Origin: CAUTVF01 sp963541805
GTDB taxonomy: Bacteria > Pseudomonadota > Alphaproteobacteria > Rs-D84 > CASDRH01
Assembly: GCA_963541805.1 (NCBI GenBank)
Contig: CAUTVF010000012.1
Coordinates: forward strand, 1-19,706
Direction of reading: 5' to 3'
Length of the DNA stretch: 19,706 nt
Both the position numbers and the translations under genes were made by a program. The first letter of the stretch is position 1. Each line of letters starts with the position of its first letter. Shown piece by piece: positions 7,393 through 16,574 of the stretch. Below the pieces are notes generated by a model. The model did not search any database. It worked only from the letters and a program-made list of their open reading frames with translations, and was not told the DNA's origin.

Positions 7393-9288
7393 ATGTTTCA
7401 AAAAATAATTTCTTTTTTTAATAGCTCTACTGAAAAAAATAATTTACCAAAATGGGATTTATCATCATTTTATCAGGGTATTGATGATCCACAAATTGAA
7501 AAAGATGTTAATTACTTAATATCGCTGGCAAATCAGTTTTATTTATTAAAAGGTAAGCTGGATAGCAAATTAGAAGATGCTTTAAAACTTGATATAGAAA
7601 TGTCAGAATTGGAGAATAAAATATTTGTTTATTTTTCTCTTCTTTTATCAACAAATGCTGGGGATGAGCATATTTTGAAAAGACAAAGTATGATTGAAGA
7701 AAAATGTTTGCAACATATGTCAAAACTGACTTCATATTTTACAATAGAGTTGGGTAAGTTAGATGAAATAAGTTATATTAAACAAATAAGTGAATCTGAT
7801 TTACTAGCAAAGCATAAAACATATTTGAATCATATCAGGTTAACCGCAAAACATAATTTGTCCGAAGATGTGGAAATTGCACTTTCAAAGCGTTCTCCAT
7901 TTGGTGTGGGCGTTTGGGATGAAACTATGGATGAATTAGATACAAAAATTAAATTTAGAAATCCAATTAAAGGTTGGAGTAACTTATTTAAAAATAAACA
8001 TGCCAAATTAGTTTCTTTTCAACATGTTCTGCATATATTATCAACATCTAAAAATAGTAAAGTAAGGTTTAGTGCATTAAAAATAATTAATGAAACTTTA
8101 AAACATCAATCAGGTGATATTGGTGGATTTTCTTATTCTGAAATGAGAGCAAAAGCATTAAATAGCTTGATTGGATATAAAAATATTTCTGATTTGGATA
8201 GAAAATTCAGCTATTCAATGGAATCTCGCAATATTGAAAATATGGTTGATAAAAAAACTGTAGAATCGTTACACAATTCTGTCATAACTGATGGTGTATA
8301 TCAAGCGAAACGTTATTAAAAATTAATTGCAAAATTTTTAAATAAAAATATTTTGATTTGTTCTGATCGTAATGCCCCGCTGCCATTTACACAGAATAAT
8401 AAAATATCTTGGAATGATGCAGTGAAAATTGTTAATTCTGCGTATAGTAGTTTTTCTCCTAAGATGGCAGCAATATTTAAAAATATAATTGAGGCACAAC
8501 ACGTTGATGCTGGAGTATATTCTGGCAAAACAACTGGTGCTTTTTCATGTAGTCTTACAAAACCCAATAATAATCCAGATACTTATGTATTTTTGAATTA
8601 TCAAGGATCAACTAGAGATGTTATGACACTTGCTCATGAAATGGGACATTCAATACATGGATTGCTGGCTGGACATAAACAGGGTGTTTTGATGCAACAT
8701 GCTCCTTTGTGTTACGCAGAAACAGCCAGTATTTTTGGAGAGATGATAACGTTCAATTATTTATTAGATACAATTGATTCTGATGCTAATAAACTTGCAT
8801 TATTATTAGAGAAATCAGGAGATTGGATGAATAGTGTAGTGCGACAAATTAGTTTTTCTGTTTTCGAACAAAAGATTCATGAGTTAAGAAAAGATGGAAA
8901 ATTATCAGTAGATGATTTTAATAGAACTTGGTTGTCTGTTACGAAAGATTTTTATGGAGAGGAGGGGGAAATATTTAATTATAATTATATGGATTCCATG
9001 TGGGCGTATGTAAGCCACTTTATGAGGCCATTTTATGTATATTCTTATGCATTTGGAGAATTGTTTACACAAAGTTTATTCGCTGTACGTAATAAATTTG
9101 ATAATAACAAGTTTGAAGAATTGTATATGGATATGTTGCAATCTGGAGATACTAGAAATGCAGTTGAATTGATGGCTCCGTTTGGATTAAATCCACAAGA
9201 TGATGAATTTTGGACAAATGGAATTAAGAATTCCATTGATAAATGGTTAAATGAAGTTGAACGATTGATAGATAAATTAAAGTTGTAA
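7393..9288 (+). pseudogene. pepF: Oligoendopeptidase F (M3 family), interrupted by an in-frame TAA
   Basis: PepF is a cytoplasmic zinc metallopeptidase that cuts short peptides. The region reads as one family-length frame of 631 codons broken by a single TAA at 8317-8319 (codon 309). Both halves are in the same frame and read on without any indel. Before the stop is the N-terminal helical part starting LPKWDLSSFY. After it come DRNAPLP, the zinc site HEMGHSIHG (His415, Glu416, His419) and the probable third ligand Glu443 in YAETASIFGE. The stop falls in KRY-stop-KLIAKF, where relatives, as I recall the family, read RYYKLKA, so one Tyr codon (TAT or TAC) changed to TAA would explain it. The catalytic residues are intact, so the lesion is recent, a sequencing error, or bypassed by readthrough. 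Two fragments (7393-8319, and from a TTG at 8353 to 9288) might otherwise be annotated. lptFD follows after 10 bases. Confidence 0.88.
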
Positions 9289-9298
9289 TTATTCATAT

Positions 9299-12200
9299 AT
9301 GGGTAACAGAGCAAATTTTTTTTCCCGATTGAAAAAATACATTATCAACAAAGATAATGGGATTATATTTAAGTATATCTTTAAACAATTATTTATTGCT
9401 TTGTTTGCATTTTTGTTTGTATTGGTTGGTATTGCTTGGATAACACAGATTTTAAGATTGATTTCTTTTATGGTATCAAGTCGTATTTCTGTGATGTCGT
9501 TTTTATATTTTACAATTTTATTGATGCCCACAATTTTAACGGTTGTATTACCAATTGCAGTTTTTTCTGTTATATTATATGTGTATAATAAATTAATTAC
9601 AGATAAAGAAATTGTTGTTATGCAATCAAATGGGTTAGATATTAAACATCTAATAAAGCCTGCAATAATTTTTATGTTTTTAGTTACAATGTTTTCGTAT
9701 TATTTAGTAATACATTTATCTCCTGCTTTTTATTTAAAATTTCGCGATTATAAATTTAAACTTACCAATTCTGCAATTGCTATGTTTATAAAATATGGTG
9801 AGTTTACAGAAGTATCAAAAGGTTTAACCTTGTACGTAAAAGAATCGAAAAAGGATTTGTTTTTAGATATTTTTATACATGATTCCAGAAAACCGCATAA
9901 TCCCAGAACGATAATAGCCTCTCAAGGGCAGTTAATTAATACATCTGATAATAGCGCAGTGATTACACTTGCAAATGGAAGTGTGCAAGAAAAAAAAGGA
10001 GATAACTACACATTTGGTACATTTGAAAATTATACCATAAATATGGGACTAACTCATGCTAAATCGACACCATCTTATAAACCAAAAGATTTATTTATAA
10101 ATCAATTATTTTTCGCAAAAAGTCTTGGATTTGCAAATGATAAAAATTTTCATGAATATAAATTAGAGATACACAGGCGTTTTATAACTCCTCTTTATAT
10201 AATAATATTTGGCCTAATTGCTTTGATCACAATGTTACGTACATCTTTGAATAGAAGATCAAATAATATGGTTATTATGATATCAGTTATATGTATGATA
10301 TTAACACAGATATTTTATATATTTTTGTTTGATGTCTTAATTAAGAATAATTATTTTTTGTGGCCAATTGCTTATATTTTAACGATATTTATATTAGGAG
10401 TTTTATTTTATATTTTAATCTCTGATAATTTAGCAATTCGGATCCTGAAATTTCATAGAAATAAAAAAAAATTCAATAATTCATCAATAGGGATAACAAA
10501 AAATTATTTGTTTTCTATTACTTTAATATTATCAATTATTTATGCACAGTCTCTTTTTGCTCAATTTTCAAAACCTAAATTTGATAATGATCGTAAATCT
10601 ATTACAATTGGAAATAAAATAGATAGCGCTGTATTTGAGACAGATGAGATATTGTATGATGCAAATACTGGGCTTGCAACAACGGTTGGAGGAGTTAAAT
10701 CAATATCTCCAGATAATAAATCATATTTTTATACAGATAATATGATATATAATGTTCCAGAAAATCTTATAATGGTATCTGGAGATATTATTTTAAACAA
10801 AGATGGTAATATAATATCTACAAAAGATATTGTTATGACAGCTGACTTTAAACAAATTCAAGCTGGAGAGACAAAAATAAAATTATCAGATGGATCCGTT
10901 ATTAAATCTGAAAGTATGGTTCGCGAATACGATAACATTCATACATTGAAAAATACTACGTATACAGCATGCCCAATATATTTGAAACTTAATGATACTT
11001 TCAGTAAATGTGAACACTTCAATGATGTAGTTAACACAATGTTATCTTTGGATAGTAATCTTTTAAAAAATGAGGAGTTGGAAAAAACACCGACTTGGGA
11101 AATTTACTCATATAAAATTAATCAAAATACAGAAAGTAAAACGATATCTTATAAACATGCATTAGTGTATATGTGGGGTGTTCCTGTTTTATATATTCCA
11201 TATTTAATTCATCCTGATCCAACAATTAAACATAGTTCTGGACTATTATTCCCAAAAATTGGAACATCTACTGCGACAGGGGCATCTGTTACTCTTCCAG
11301 TGTATATATACACTGATCCTTATTCTTTTTTGACTATTTCTCCAATGTTTAATGCTAAAAATAAAAATTTAGTATTAGTGAAATATAAACATAATTTTAA
11401 ATATTTTGATTTTGACTATGATTTGCATTCTAACTTAAGTAATAATAAATCAAATAAATTATGGTATGCGGATCTTAAAAGCAATTTTATTTTATCAAGA
11501 ATATTCAAAGGAAGATTGAACATAAATAGGGTGTCTAAAGATACTTATTTGAGACAATATAATTTTTCAAATGTAGCATATTTAAAATCAGATGTATATG
11601 TAGAGGGTTTTTTAGAGCGTAGTCGTTTAAGTATTGGAGGAGTGTCATATCAAGATTTACGTAGTGTAGGATCATATAATTTTCCAACAAATGATGTAGT
11701 AAGTATATACCCAAATTTAAATTATTATGGCCAAACAGATGGGGATGAATTTGGTGGTTTTTGGGCAATTAATTTTAATACAACTACAGCCAAAAAACAT
11801 GAAATAAATAATTATAAAAATTATCGCAATACTCGCATAACCAGTTCGGTTTTAAGACAACATAATAACATTTTAATGAATGGAGTTTTACTGGAAACAG
11901 CCTTATTTGCAAGACAAGATTATTATATAGCTAAAGATGCATTTATATATAATCCAAATAGTGGTATGTATTCTTATTTAACAGATAATGCAGTTAAACG
12001 TTCACATGTTTCGGCCAGTATTATGGCAAGTTATCCTTTTTATAAGGATGGTCTGTTTGGAATGGAAACAATAGAGCCTATTGTTCAATTTGTAACCTCT
12101 CCACGTAGAAAAACTAATTGGAAAATTGAAAACTTAGATTCTTTAGATACGGAATTAAGTGATAATAATTTATTTTCTATGAATAGAAATCCTGGATATG

Positions 12201-12826
12201 ATTTAATTGAAACAGGAAATCGTATTAACTACGCGGTTAAATGGGGAACATATTATTATGAGAATAACGTATCCCTTATGATAGGACAATCATATAGCTC
12301 GTACAAAAATAAAGAGTACTCAAAATATAGTGGTTTGTTATCTGATTCCGGTTTTTCAGATGTCGTTGGGAGGATTACATATTCACATAGACTATTTAAA
12401 CTGTCGTATCATACTAGAATAGATAATGAAACATCTCAAATTAATAAAAGTGAATTTCTTTTCTCAACAGATATGTATAGATTTAATTTATATGTTGATT
12501 ATTTGTTTTTAAAAGATACTCATACACCGGCATCAATAAATTATGAAGAATTATATTATAAAGTCTCGACTAAATTTACCGAAAAGTGGGCGGGATATTT
12601 TAATAATAGATATAGTTTTAATACAAATAATATAATCAGCTATGGTGTGGGTGCGCAATATCAAAATGATTGTTTTTCTTTTTCTGTTGAAATGGAGAGA
12701 AAGTATTCATACGATAGGGACTATAGGGGTGATAAAAGTATATTTTTTACTTTTGCTTTTAAAAACTTAGGATCATTTGAAACAAAGCATTCATTTAATT
12801 CTAACAAAAGAGATGAAACAAGATAA
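9299..12826 (+). CDS. LptF-LptD fusion: LPS export permease joined to LPS-assembly outer membrane protein
   Basis: One 1175-codon frame encodes two proteins of the lipopolysaccharide transport bridge. Residues 1 to about 380 are a complete LptF (YjgP/YjgQ family). Three membrane helices lie near 29-51, 66-96 and 119-140, a periplasmic jellyroll at 145-290 contains KYGEFTEVSKGLTLYVKE and IHDSRKP, and three more helices lie near 298-313, 322-345 and 353-376. Residues 381-400 are a basic linker. Residues 401-421 look like a signal peptide (KNYLFSITLILSIIYAQSLFA), with possible cleavage after Ala421 or Ala416. The rest is LptD: an OstA/LptA-like periplasmic domain (about 435-560) with Cys558 and Cys571, then the conserved VPVLYIPYLIHPDPTIKHSSGLLFPK stretch, split here as VPVLYIPYLIHPDP and TIKHSSGLLFPK, and a beta-barrel with Cys1125. 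No stop codon separates the halves. LptG, usually between them, is missing. The ATG at 9299 lacks a Shine-Dalgarno and may rely on coupling to pepF. Confidence 0.9.
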   Translation: MGNRANFFSRLKKYIINKDNGIIFKYIFKQLFIALFAFLFVLVGIAWITQILRLISFMVSSRISVMSFLYFTILLMPTILTVVLPIAVFSVILYVYNKLITDKEIVVMQSNGLDIKHLIKPAIIFMFLVTMFSYYLVIHLSPAFYLKFRDYKFKLTNSAIAMFIKYGEFTEVSKGLTLYVKESKKDLFLDIFIHDSRKPHNPRTIIASQGQLINTSDNSAVITLANGSVQEKKGDNYTFGTFENYTINMGLTHAKSTPSYKPKDLFINQLFFAKSLGFANDKNFHEYKLEIHRRFITPLYIIIFGLIALITMLRTSLNRRSNNMVIMISVICMILTQIFYIFLFDVLIKNNYFLWPIAYILTIFILGVLFYILISDNLAIRILKFHRNKKKFNNSSIGITKNYLFSITLILSIIYAQSLFAQFSKPKFDNDRKSITIGNKIDSAVFETDEILYDANTGLATTVGGVKSISPDNKSYFYTDNMIYNVPENLIMVSGDIILNKDGNIISTKDIVMTADFKQIQAGETKIKLSDGSVIKSESMVREYDNIHTLKNTTYTACPIYLKLNDTFSKCEHFNDVVNTMLSLDSNLLKNEELEKTPTWEIYSYKINQNTESKTISYKHALVYMWGVPVLYIPYLIHPDPTIKHSSGLLFPKIGTSTATGASVTLPVYIYTDPYSFLTISPMFNAKNKNLVLVKYKHNFKYFDFDYDLHSNLSNNKSNKLWYADLKSNFILSRIFKGRLNINRVSKDTYLRQYNFSNVAYLKSDVYVEGFLERSRLSIGGVSYQDLRSVGSYNFPTNDVVSIYPNLNYYGQTDGDEFGGFWAINFNTTTAKKHEINNYKNYRNTRITSSVLRQHNNILMNGVLLETALFARQDYYIAKDAFIYNPNSGMYSYLTDNAVKRSHVSASIMASYPFYKDGLFGMETIEPIVQFVTSPRRKTNWKIENLDSLDTELSDNNLFSMNRNPGYDLIETGNRINYAVKWGTYYYENNVSLMIGQSYSSYKNKEYSKYSGLLSDSGFSDVVGRITYSHRLFKLSYHTRIDNETSQINKSEFLFSTDMYRFNLYVDYLFLKDTHTPASINYEELYYKVSTKFTEKWAGYFNNRYSFNTNNIISYGVGAQYQNDCFSFSVEMERKYSYDRDYRGDKSIFFTFAFKNLGSFETKHSFNSNKRDETR

Positions 12827-12849
12827 TTTTTAACATTTTTGGATCCGGT

Positions 12850-13839
12850 ATGACTAAAACTAAATTTAATGTGTTTATAAATTTGTTTTTTTTGTTTTTC
12901 AATTTGGATGTTTATGGTTTTCCTACGGAAGAAAAAGTTGTTCAGTCTGTAGTTTCTGTGAATGGAGATATTATTACAAATTATGATATTGCAATCCGCT
13001 CTAACATTATAAAACAGATTTTAAATAATAGTCATGAAACAAATAAAGCTTATACTGCACGATATAATTCTGGAAATATTCGCAAAAATATAATAGATGA
13101 TTTAATTAAAGAAAAATTAAAAATTGCTGAGGCAAGACGATATGGAATTGATGCAACAGATACTGATATTAAACAGGGTATAATGATCACTGCATCCAAA
13201 TTTGGGATGGAAGCAAAACAATTAGAAAATATTTTATCAGAAGTTGGATGCCAAAAAGATATATGGATACATAATAAAGTTAATATATGTTATCAGTTGT
13301 TTTTTGCAGATATAGTTTGGGCAAGGTTTTCTGGGATGTTTTTTTCATCTCAATTAACAAATATGGATAAAGAAATAGATGATGAGGTTAAAAGGTATAC
13401 AGATTATGTAAATTTTGTAGTGAATGATTTGAGTATATCGCAGATAATTTTAAGAACAAAGCAAAATGCAGAAGATATTTATAATAAAATTAAACATAAT
13501 AAAGATTGTAAAGCTTTTAATAACGAAATTAAAAATGGTCTTCCTGGATCTGGCAGTTTGGGCTTTATTAAACTACATGAGACAACAAAAGTTGTTGGAG
13601 AGCACATAAAAGATTTACCAATTGGGATAGTATCAGAACCATTGAAAAATATCGATAATAATTATTATTTATATATTATATGTGATAAAAAAATTGATAA
13701 AAATTTGGAAAAGAAATTGGTTCCAATACCTGAAATGAAAGCAAGGATTAGTAATGCTGTTATTAATAACAAACTAGAAGCATTTGCAAAAAAATATTTA
13801 GATAGATTATTTAATAGTGCCCTTATCGAGTATATGTAA
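12850..13839 (+). CDS. surA: SurA-like periplasmic chaperone / peptidyl-prolyl isomerase
   Basis: SurA escorts unfolded outer membrane proteins, LptD among them, through the periplasm. The 329-residue product begins with a signal peptide (1 to about 23, a hydrophobic run ending VYG). The SurA N-terminal helical domain follows, recognisable from VVSVNGDIITNYDI (34-47) and the run RKNIIDDLIKEKLKIAEARR (78-97). Residues about 193-280 form one parvulin-like domain (ISQIILRTKQNAEDIYNKI through GSGSLGFIKLHE to YYLYIICDKK). E. coli SurA has 428 residues and two parvulin domains, so this is a one-domain, shorter form, as is common in alphaproteobacteria. It starts 23 bases after the lptF-lptD frame, in the conserved lptD-surA order. 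Its last 33 bases overlap the convergent transglycosylase gene. Confidence 0.88.
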   Translation: MTKTKFNVFINLFFLFFNLDVYGFPTEEKVVQSVVSVNGDIITNYDIAIRSNIIKQILNNSHETNKAYTARYNSGNIRKNIIDDLIKEKLKIAEARRYGIDATDTDIKQGIMITASKFGMEAKQLENILSEVGCQKDIWIHNKVNICYQLFFADIVWARFSGMFFSSQLTNMDKEIDDEVKRYTDYVNFVVNDLSISQIILRTKQNAEDIYNKIKHNKDCKAFNNEIKNGLPGSGSLGFIKLHETTKVVGEHIKDLPIGIVSEPLKNIDNNYYLYIICDKKIDKNLEKKLVPIPEMKARISNAVINNKLEAFAKKYLDRLFNSALIEYM

Positions 13840-15051
13840 ATATGTTTCAGTTGATGGGTATCCGTCCGGAGTCAGTCCATATTCTTTTTGATATCTTCGT
13901 ATTGCCATTCTAGTTTTATTATTTAGTACTCCGCGAAAATCTTTATATTCATATATTTTCATATCATAGAGTTCTTTCTGAATTTCTGCAATTTTTTGAC
14001 GCAATAACTCTTCATTTACTTCTAATGCATAAATTTTTGTATTTGGATCTTTAATCGAATCTGCAAGCATTCCAACCAGGATTGCATAATTGTATGATAA
14101 ATTCCACTTCATGATAATATCAAAATTATCATATAGCAAAAATACAGGTCCGCTTTTCCCTTGAGGGGCTAATAAATATCCAGATTGTGCTAAATTATCC
14201 AAAGGTTCGCCAAAAGCCTTTTTAATTCCCAACTTTTGCCAATCCGATTTTGATTTTTTTATATTATAGTCCCCAATTAACATCCAGTCAAAGTCATCAG
14301 GAATCATAACCTCTTCTCCCCAAGGTAAATCACGCTTCCATCCAACTTTACTTAAATAATTAGCTGCAGAATTGAAAGCATCAGGAATGCTTCCCCACAT
14401 ATCGACAATCTCATCTCCATCCCCATCGATTGCATATCTTTGATATGTTGATGGCATAAATTGAAAATTTCCCATTGCGCCACTCCAGGATCCAACCATT
14501 TTTTTGATATCAATTTTATTATTTTCTAAAATTTGTAAAGCAGTAATTAATTCACGTTCAAACATATGTTTTCTACGCCCATCATATGCCAGTAGTGCCA
14601 ATGATTTGATTACATTCCAATTACCAAAATAGTGTCCATAACTTGTTTCCAATCCCCAAAATGCAATAATATATTGCCCTGGGACACCATATTTTTTTTC
14701 AATTTCTGATAGTAATTTTGTATATTTTTTATATTCATTAATTCCTTGCATTATGCGTTGTTTTGTAAGTCTTTTCTTGTAATACGTCCAAAAGGTTTCC
14801 ATAAATTCTGGTTGATTTTTATCTTTGTGAATTACTTTTGGATTATATTTAATATTTTCAAAAGCTTTGTCAAAAGTTTGCTCTGATATCTTACCATCTT
14901 TGAGAGCAATTTTTTTAAATTCAATAACCCATTTTTTAAAGTTCTCTTGTTCGAGATTTGATTTTGGTGCTTCTTTTTCTGTTGCAAAAGTTCCCATTGC
15001 GGGATAAAAAACAAGTGAAAAGATAAAGATGAATGCAACTAAGTATTTCAT
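13807..15051 (-). CDS. MltB-family lytic murein transglycosylase with C-terminal peptidoglycan-binding domain
   Basis: This enzyme cleaves the MurNAc-GlcNAc bond of peptidoglycan, leaving 1,6-anhydro ends (glycoside hydrolase family 103). From the ATG at 15051 the protein has 414 residues: a signal peptide (MKYLVAFIFIFSLVFYPAMG and onward to about residue 23), then the SLT_2 catalytic domain. Its key glutamate is Glu135 in FWGLETSYGHYFGNW. The GSWSGAMGNFQFMPSTY stretch and the YAIDGDGDEIVDMW loop are typical. The C-terminal 70 residues form a PG_binding_1 domain (MAIRRYQKEYGLTPDGYPS). The frame is open upstream to an ATG at 15108, inside yebC. I prefer 15051 because it gives a normal signal peptide and starts 10 bases after the yebC stop. 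The 3' end overlaps surA by 33 bases. There is no lipobox cysteine after the signal peptide, so a soluble periplasmic form is likely. Confidence 0.92.
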   Translation of the reverse strand: MKYLVAFIFIFSLVFYPAMGTFATEKEAPKSNLEQENFKKWVIEFKKIALKDGKISEQTFDKAFENIKYNPKVIHKDKNQPEFMETFWTYYKKRLTKQRIMQGINEYKKYTKLLSEIEKKYGVPGQYIIAFWGLETSYGHYFGNWNVIKSLALLAYDGRRKHMFERELITALQILENNKIDIKKMVGSWSGAMGNFQFMPSTYQRYAIDGDGDEIVDMWGSIPDAFNSAANYLSKVGWKRDLPWGEEVMIPDDFDWMLIGDYNIKKSKSDWQKLGIKKAFGEPLDNLAQSGYLLAPQGKSGPVFLLYDNFDIIMKWNLSYNYAILVGMLADSIKDPNTKIYALEVNEELLRQKIAEIQKELYDMKIYEYKDFRGVLNNKTRMAIRRYQKEYGLTPDGYPSTETYLHILDKGTIK

Positions 15052-15061
15052 ACATATTAAA

Positions 15062-15787
15062 CTATTCATCAGAAAATTCTGCATTAGTATACACTTTTTG
15101 TACATCATCTAAATCTTCCAATTTTTCTATAAATGTTTCAACAGTGCTAGACGCATCTTTATCCAATTTAATAGAATTTATAGGATTGAATGTTAATTCC
15201 ATTCTTTCAGGATCTCCAAATTTTGCAATCAACTCTTTTCCGACAAGATGTAATTTATCAGTACCAGTAATAATACTGTGAAAATCATCATCTGATTCAA
15301 TATCATCTGCTCCTGCTTCAATTGCGACATCCATCATAATATCATCCGTTGCAACTGATTTTGGAAACATAATTAACCCAACACGGTTAAAGTTAAATAA
15401 TACTGAATTTTCAGATCCAATCATTCCTCCGTTTTTTCCAAAAATTGTTCTGACATCACTTGCACTTCTATTGCGATTATCTGTTAAGCATTCAACAATA
15501 ACTGCAACAGAATGAGGGGCAAAACCCTCATATCTTATTTCTTCAAGTTGTCCACCATTTCCAGAGGATCCTTTTTCAATAGCCCTTTTAATATTATCAT
15601 TTGGCATTGAATTTTTCTTTGCAAGTGAAATTGCCAAACGTAGACGTGGATTATAGTCAGGATTCGGATCTCCCAGCTTTGCAGATATCGATATTTCTCT
15701 TGCAATCTTCGTAAATAAATTACCACGAATTTTATCTTGTTTACCTTTTTTATGCTGAATATTTGCCCATTTTGAATGTCCTGACAT
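15062..15787 (-). CDS. yebC: YebC/TACO1-family protein (probable transcriptional regulator or translation factor)
   Basis: YebC/PmpR proteins were first described as DNA-binding regulators. Newer work on the family links them to translation of proline-rich stretches, as for mitochondrial TACO1. The 241 residues have the normal length and the invariant start MSGHSKWANIQHKK followed by a lysine-rich stretch and LFTKIAREI (24-32). The family core KKNSMPNDNIKRAIEKG and the EEIRYEGFAPHSVAVIVECLTDNRNR region are present, and an acidic middle domain (GADDIESDDD) follows. In alphaproteobacteria yebC often leads a ruvC-ruvA-ruvB cluster. Here ruvA is next door but on the opposite strand, and the lytic transglycosylase gene follows yebC after 10 bases. 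Confidence 0.96.
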   Translation of the reverse strand: MSGHSKWANIQHKKGKQDKIRGNLFTKIAREISISAKLGDPNPDYNPRLRLAISLAKKNSMPNDNIKRAIEKGSSGNGGQLEEIRYEGFAPHSVAVIVECLTDNRNRSASDVRTIFGKNGGMIGSENSVLFNFNRVGLIMFPKSVATDDIMMDVAIEAGADDIESDDDFHSIITGTDKLHLVGKELIAKFGDPERMELTFNPINSIKLDKDASSTVETFIEKLEDLDDVQKVYTNAEFSDE

Positions 15788-15885
15788 TTTGCTACTCTTT
15801 TTATCTTGATTGAATTTTTATAATATGCTCTTTATATTAAATGGTACTGTTACATAAAAACAAGTAAAAACGGTAATAAAAGAAA

Positions 15886-16539
15886 ATGATATCAAAAATA
15901 TATGGAATTATTGATGATATAGGAGATGGTTATTTTACATTAATGACATCAGGTGGGGTAGGGTATAATATTTTTTCTACGACAAACACTATATCGATAT
16001 TACAATCTGGCGAACAGATTACAATATATGTTGAAACTCAAGTGCGCGAAGATTCAATACGTTTATTTGGTTTTGTAAATTTTATTGAAAAAATTTGGTT
16101 TAATTTATTGTGTACTGTCCAAGGGGTTGGTGCAAAAGTTGCTTTGTCAATACTGTCTTCTTTGTCAACAGATCAACTGTATAATGCAATATCATTTGAT
16201 GATAAGGATTTGATTTCGACAGCGAATGGAGTTGGGCCTAAAATGGCAAGTCGGATTGTATCTGAATTGAAGAGTAAAATTAATAGTTTGCCGAAAAATA
16301 TGCAAATTAAGAATGGTAATGATACAGATTATTCTAAATCGGACGGTAATAAGAATAACAAAATATCTGCAATTAAAATTGATGCTGTTACTGCTCTTGT
16401 TAATTTAGGATACAAAAAAATGGAGGCAATAAGTGCAGTATCGCAAATAATTGCAGATAAAATAAAAAACAACCCTGATATATCAATTAATCTGTCAGAT
16501 CTAATAAAAGATTCTTTAAAAACATTTGAAATAAAATAG
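15886..16539 (+). CDS. ruvA: Holliday junction branch migration protein RuvA
   Basis: RuvA binds four-way DNA junctions as a tetramer and loads the RuvB helicase motor for branch migration. The 217 residues show domain I, an OB fold (MISKIYGIIDDIGDGYFTL, with REDSIRLFGF at 54-63). Domain II has two helix-hairpin-helix motifs, VQGVGAKVALSIL (78-90) and ANGVGPKMASRIV (113-125). A flexible polar linker rich in Asn, Lys and Asp covers 138-160, and domain III (about 161-217) is the part that contacts RuvB (ALVNLGYKKMEAISAV). The length is close to the usual 190-210. ruvB does not follow and ruvC does not precede it, so the ruvCAB cluster is split in this genome. The ATG at 15886 follows an A-rich leader without a strong Shine-Dalgarno. 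Confidence 0.95.
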   Translation: MISKIYGIIDDIGDGYFTLMTSGGVGYNIFSTTNTISILQSGEQITIYVETQVREDSIRLFGFVNFIEKIWFNLLCTVQGVGAKVALSILSSLSTDQLYNAISFDDKDLISTANGVGPKMASRIVSELKSKINSLPKNMQIKNGNDTDYSKSDGNKNNKISAIKIDAVTALVNLGYKKMEAISAVSQIIADKIKNNPDISINLSDLIKDSLKTFEIK

Positions 16540-16574
16540 ATTTATTCTAATTTTCGTGGCAAGTTTTATAGAAT

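Noticed and set aside
8317..8319. TAA read as a sense codon (altered genetic code)
   Set aside because: Many genes here, including yidC, topA and the downstream half of pepF itself, end at TAA, and other genes contain no in-frame TAA.
11535..11768. Minus-strand open frame within the LptD barrel region
   Set aside because: It is antisense inside a well-supported gene, rich in His, Leu and Asn as a by-product of the barrel codons, and has no recognisable domain.
16540..16574. Terminator between convergent ruvA and parC
   Set aside because: ATTCTA and TAGAAT could pair, but the stem is short and AT-only with a loop of about 20 bases, too weak to call.
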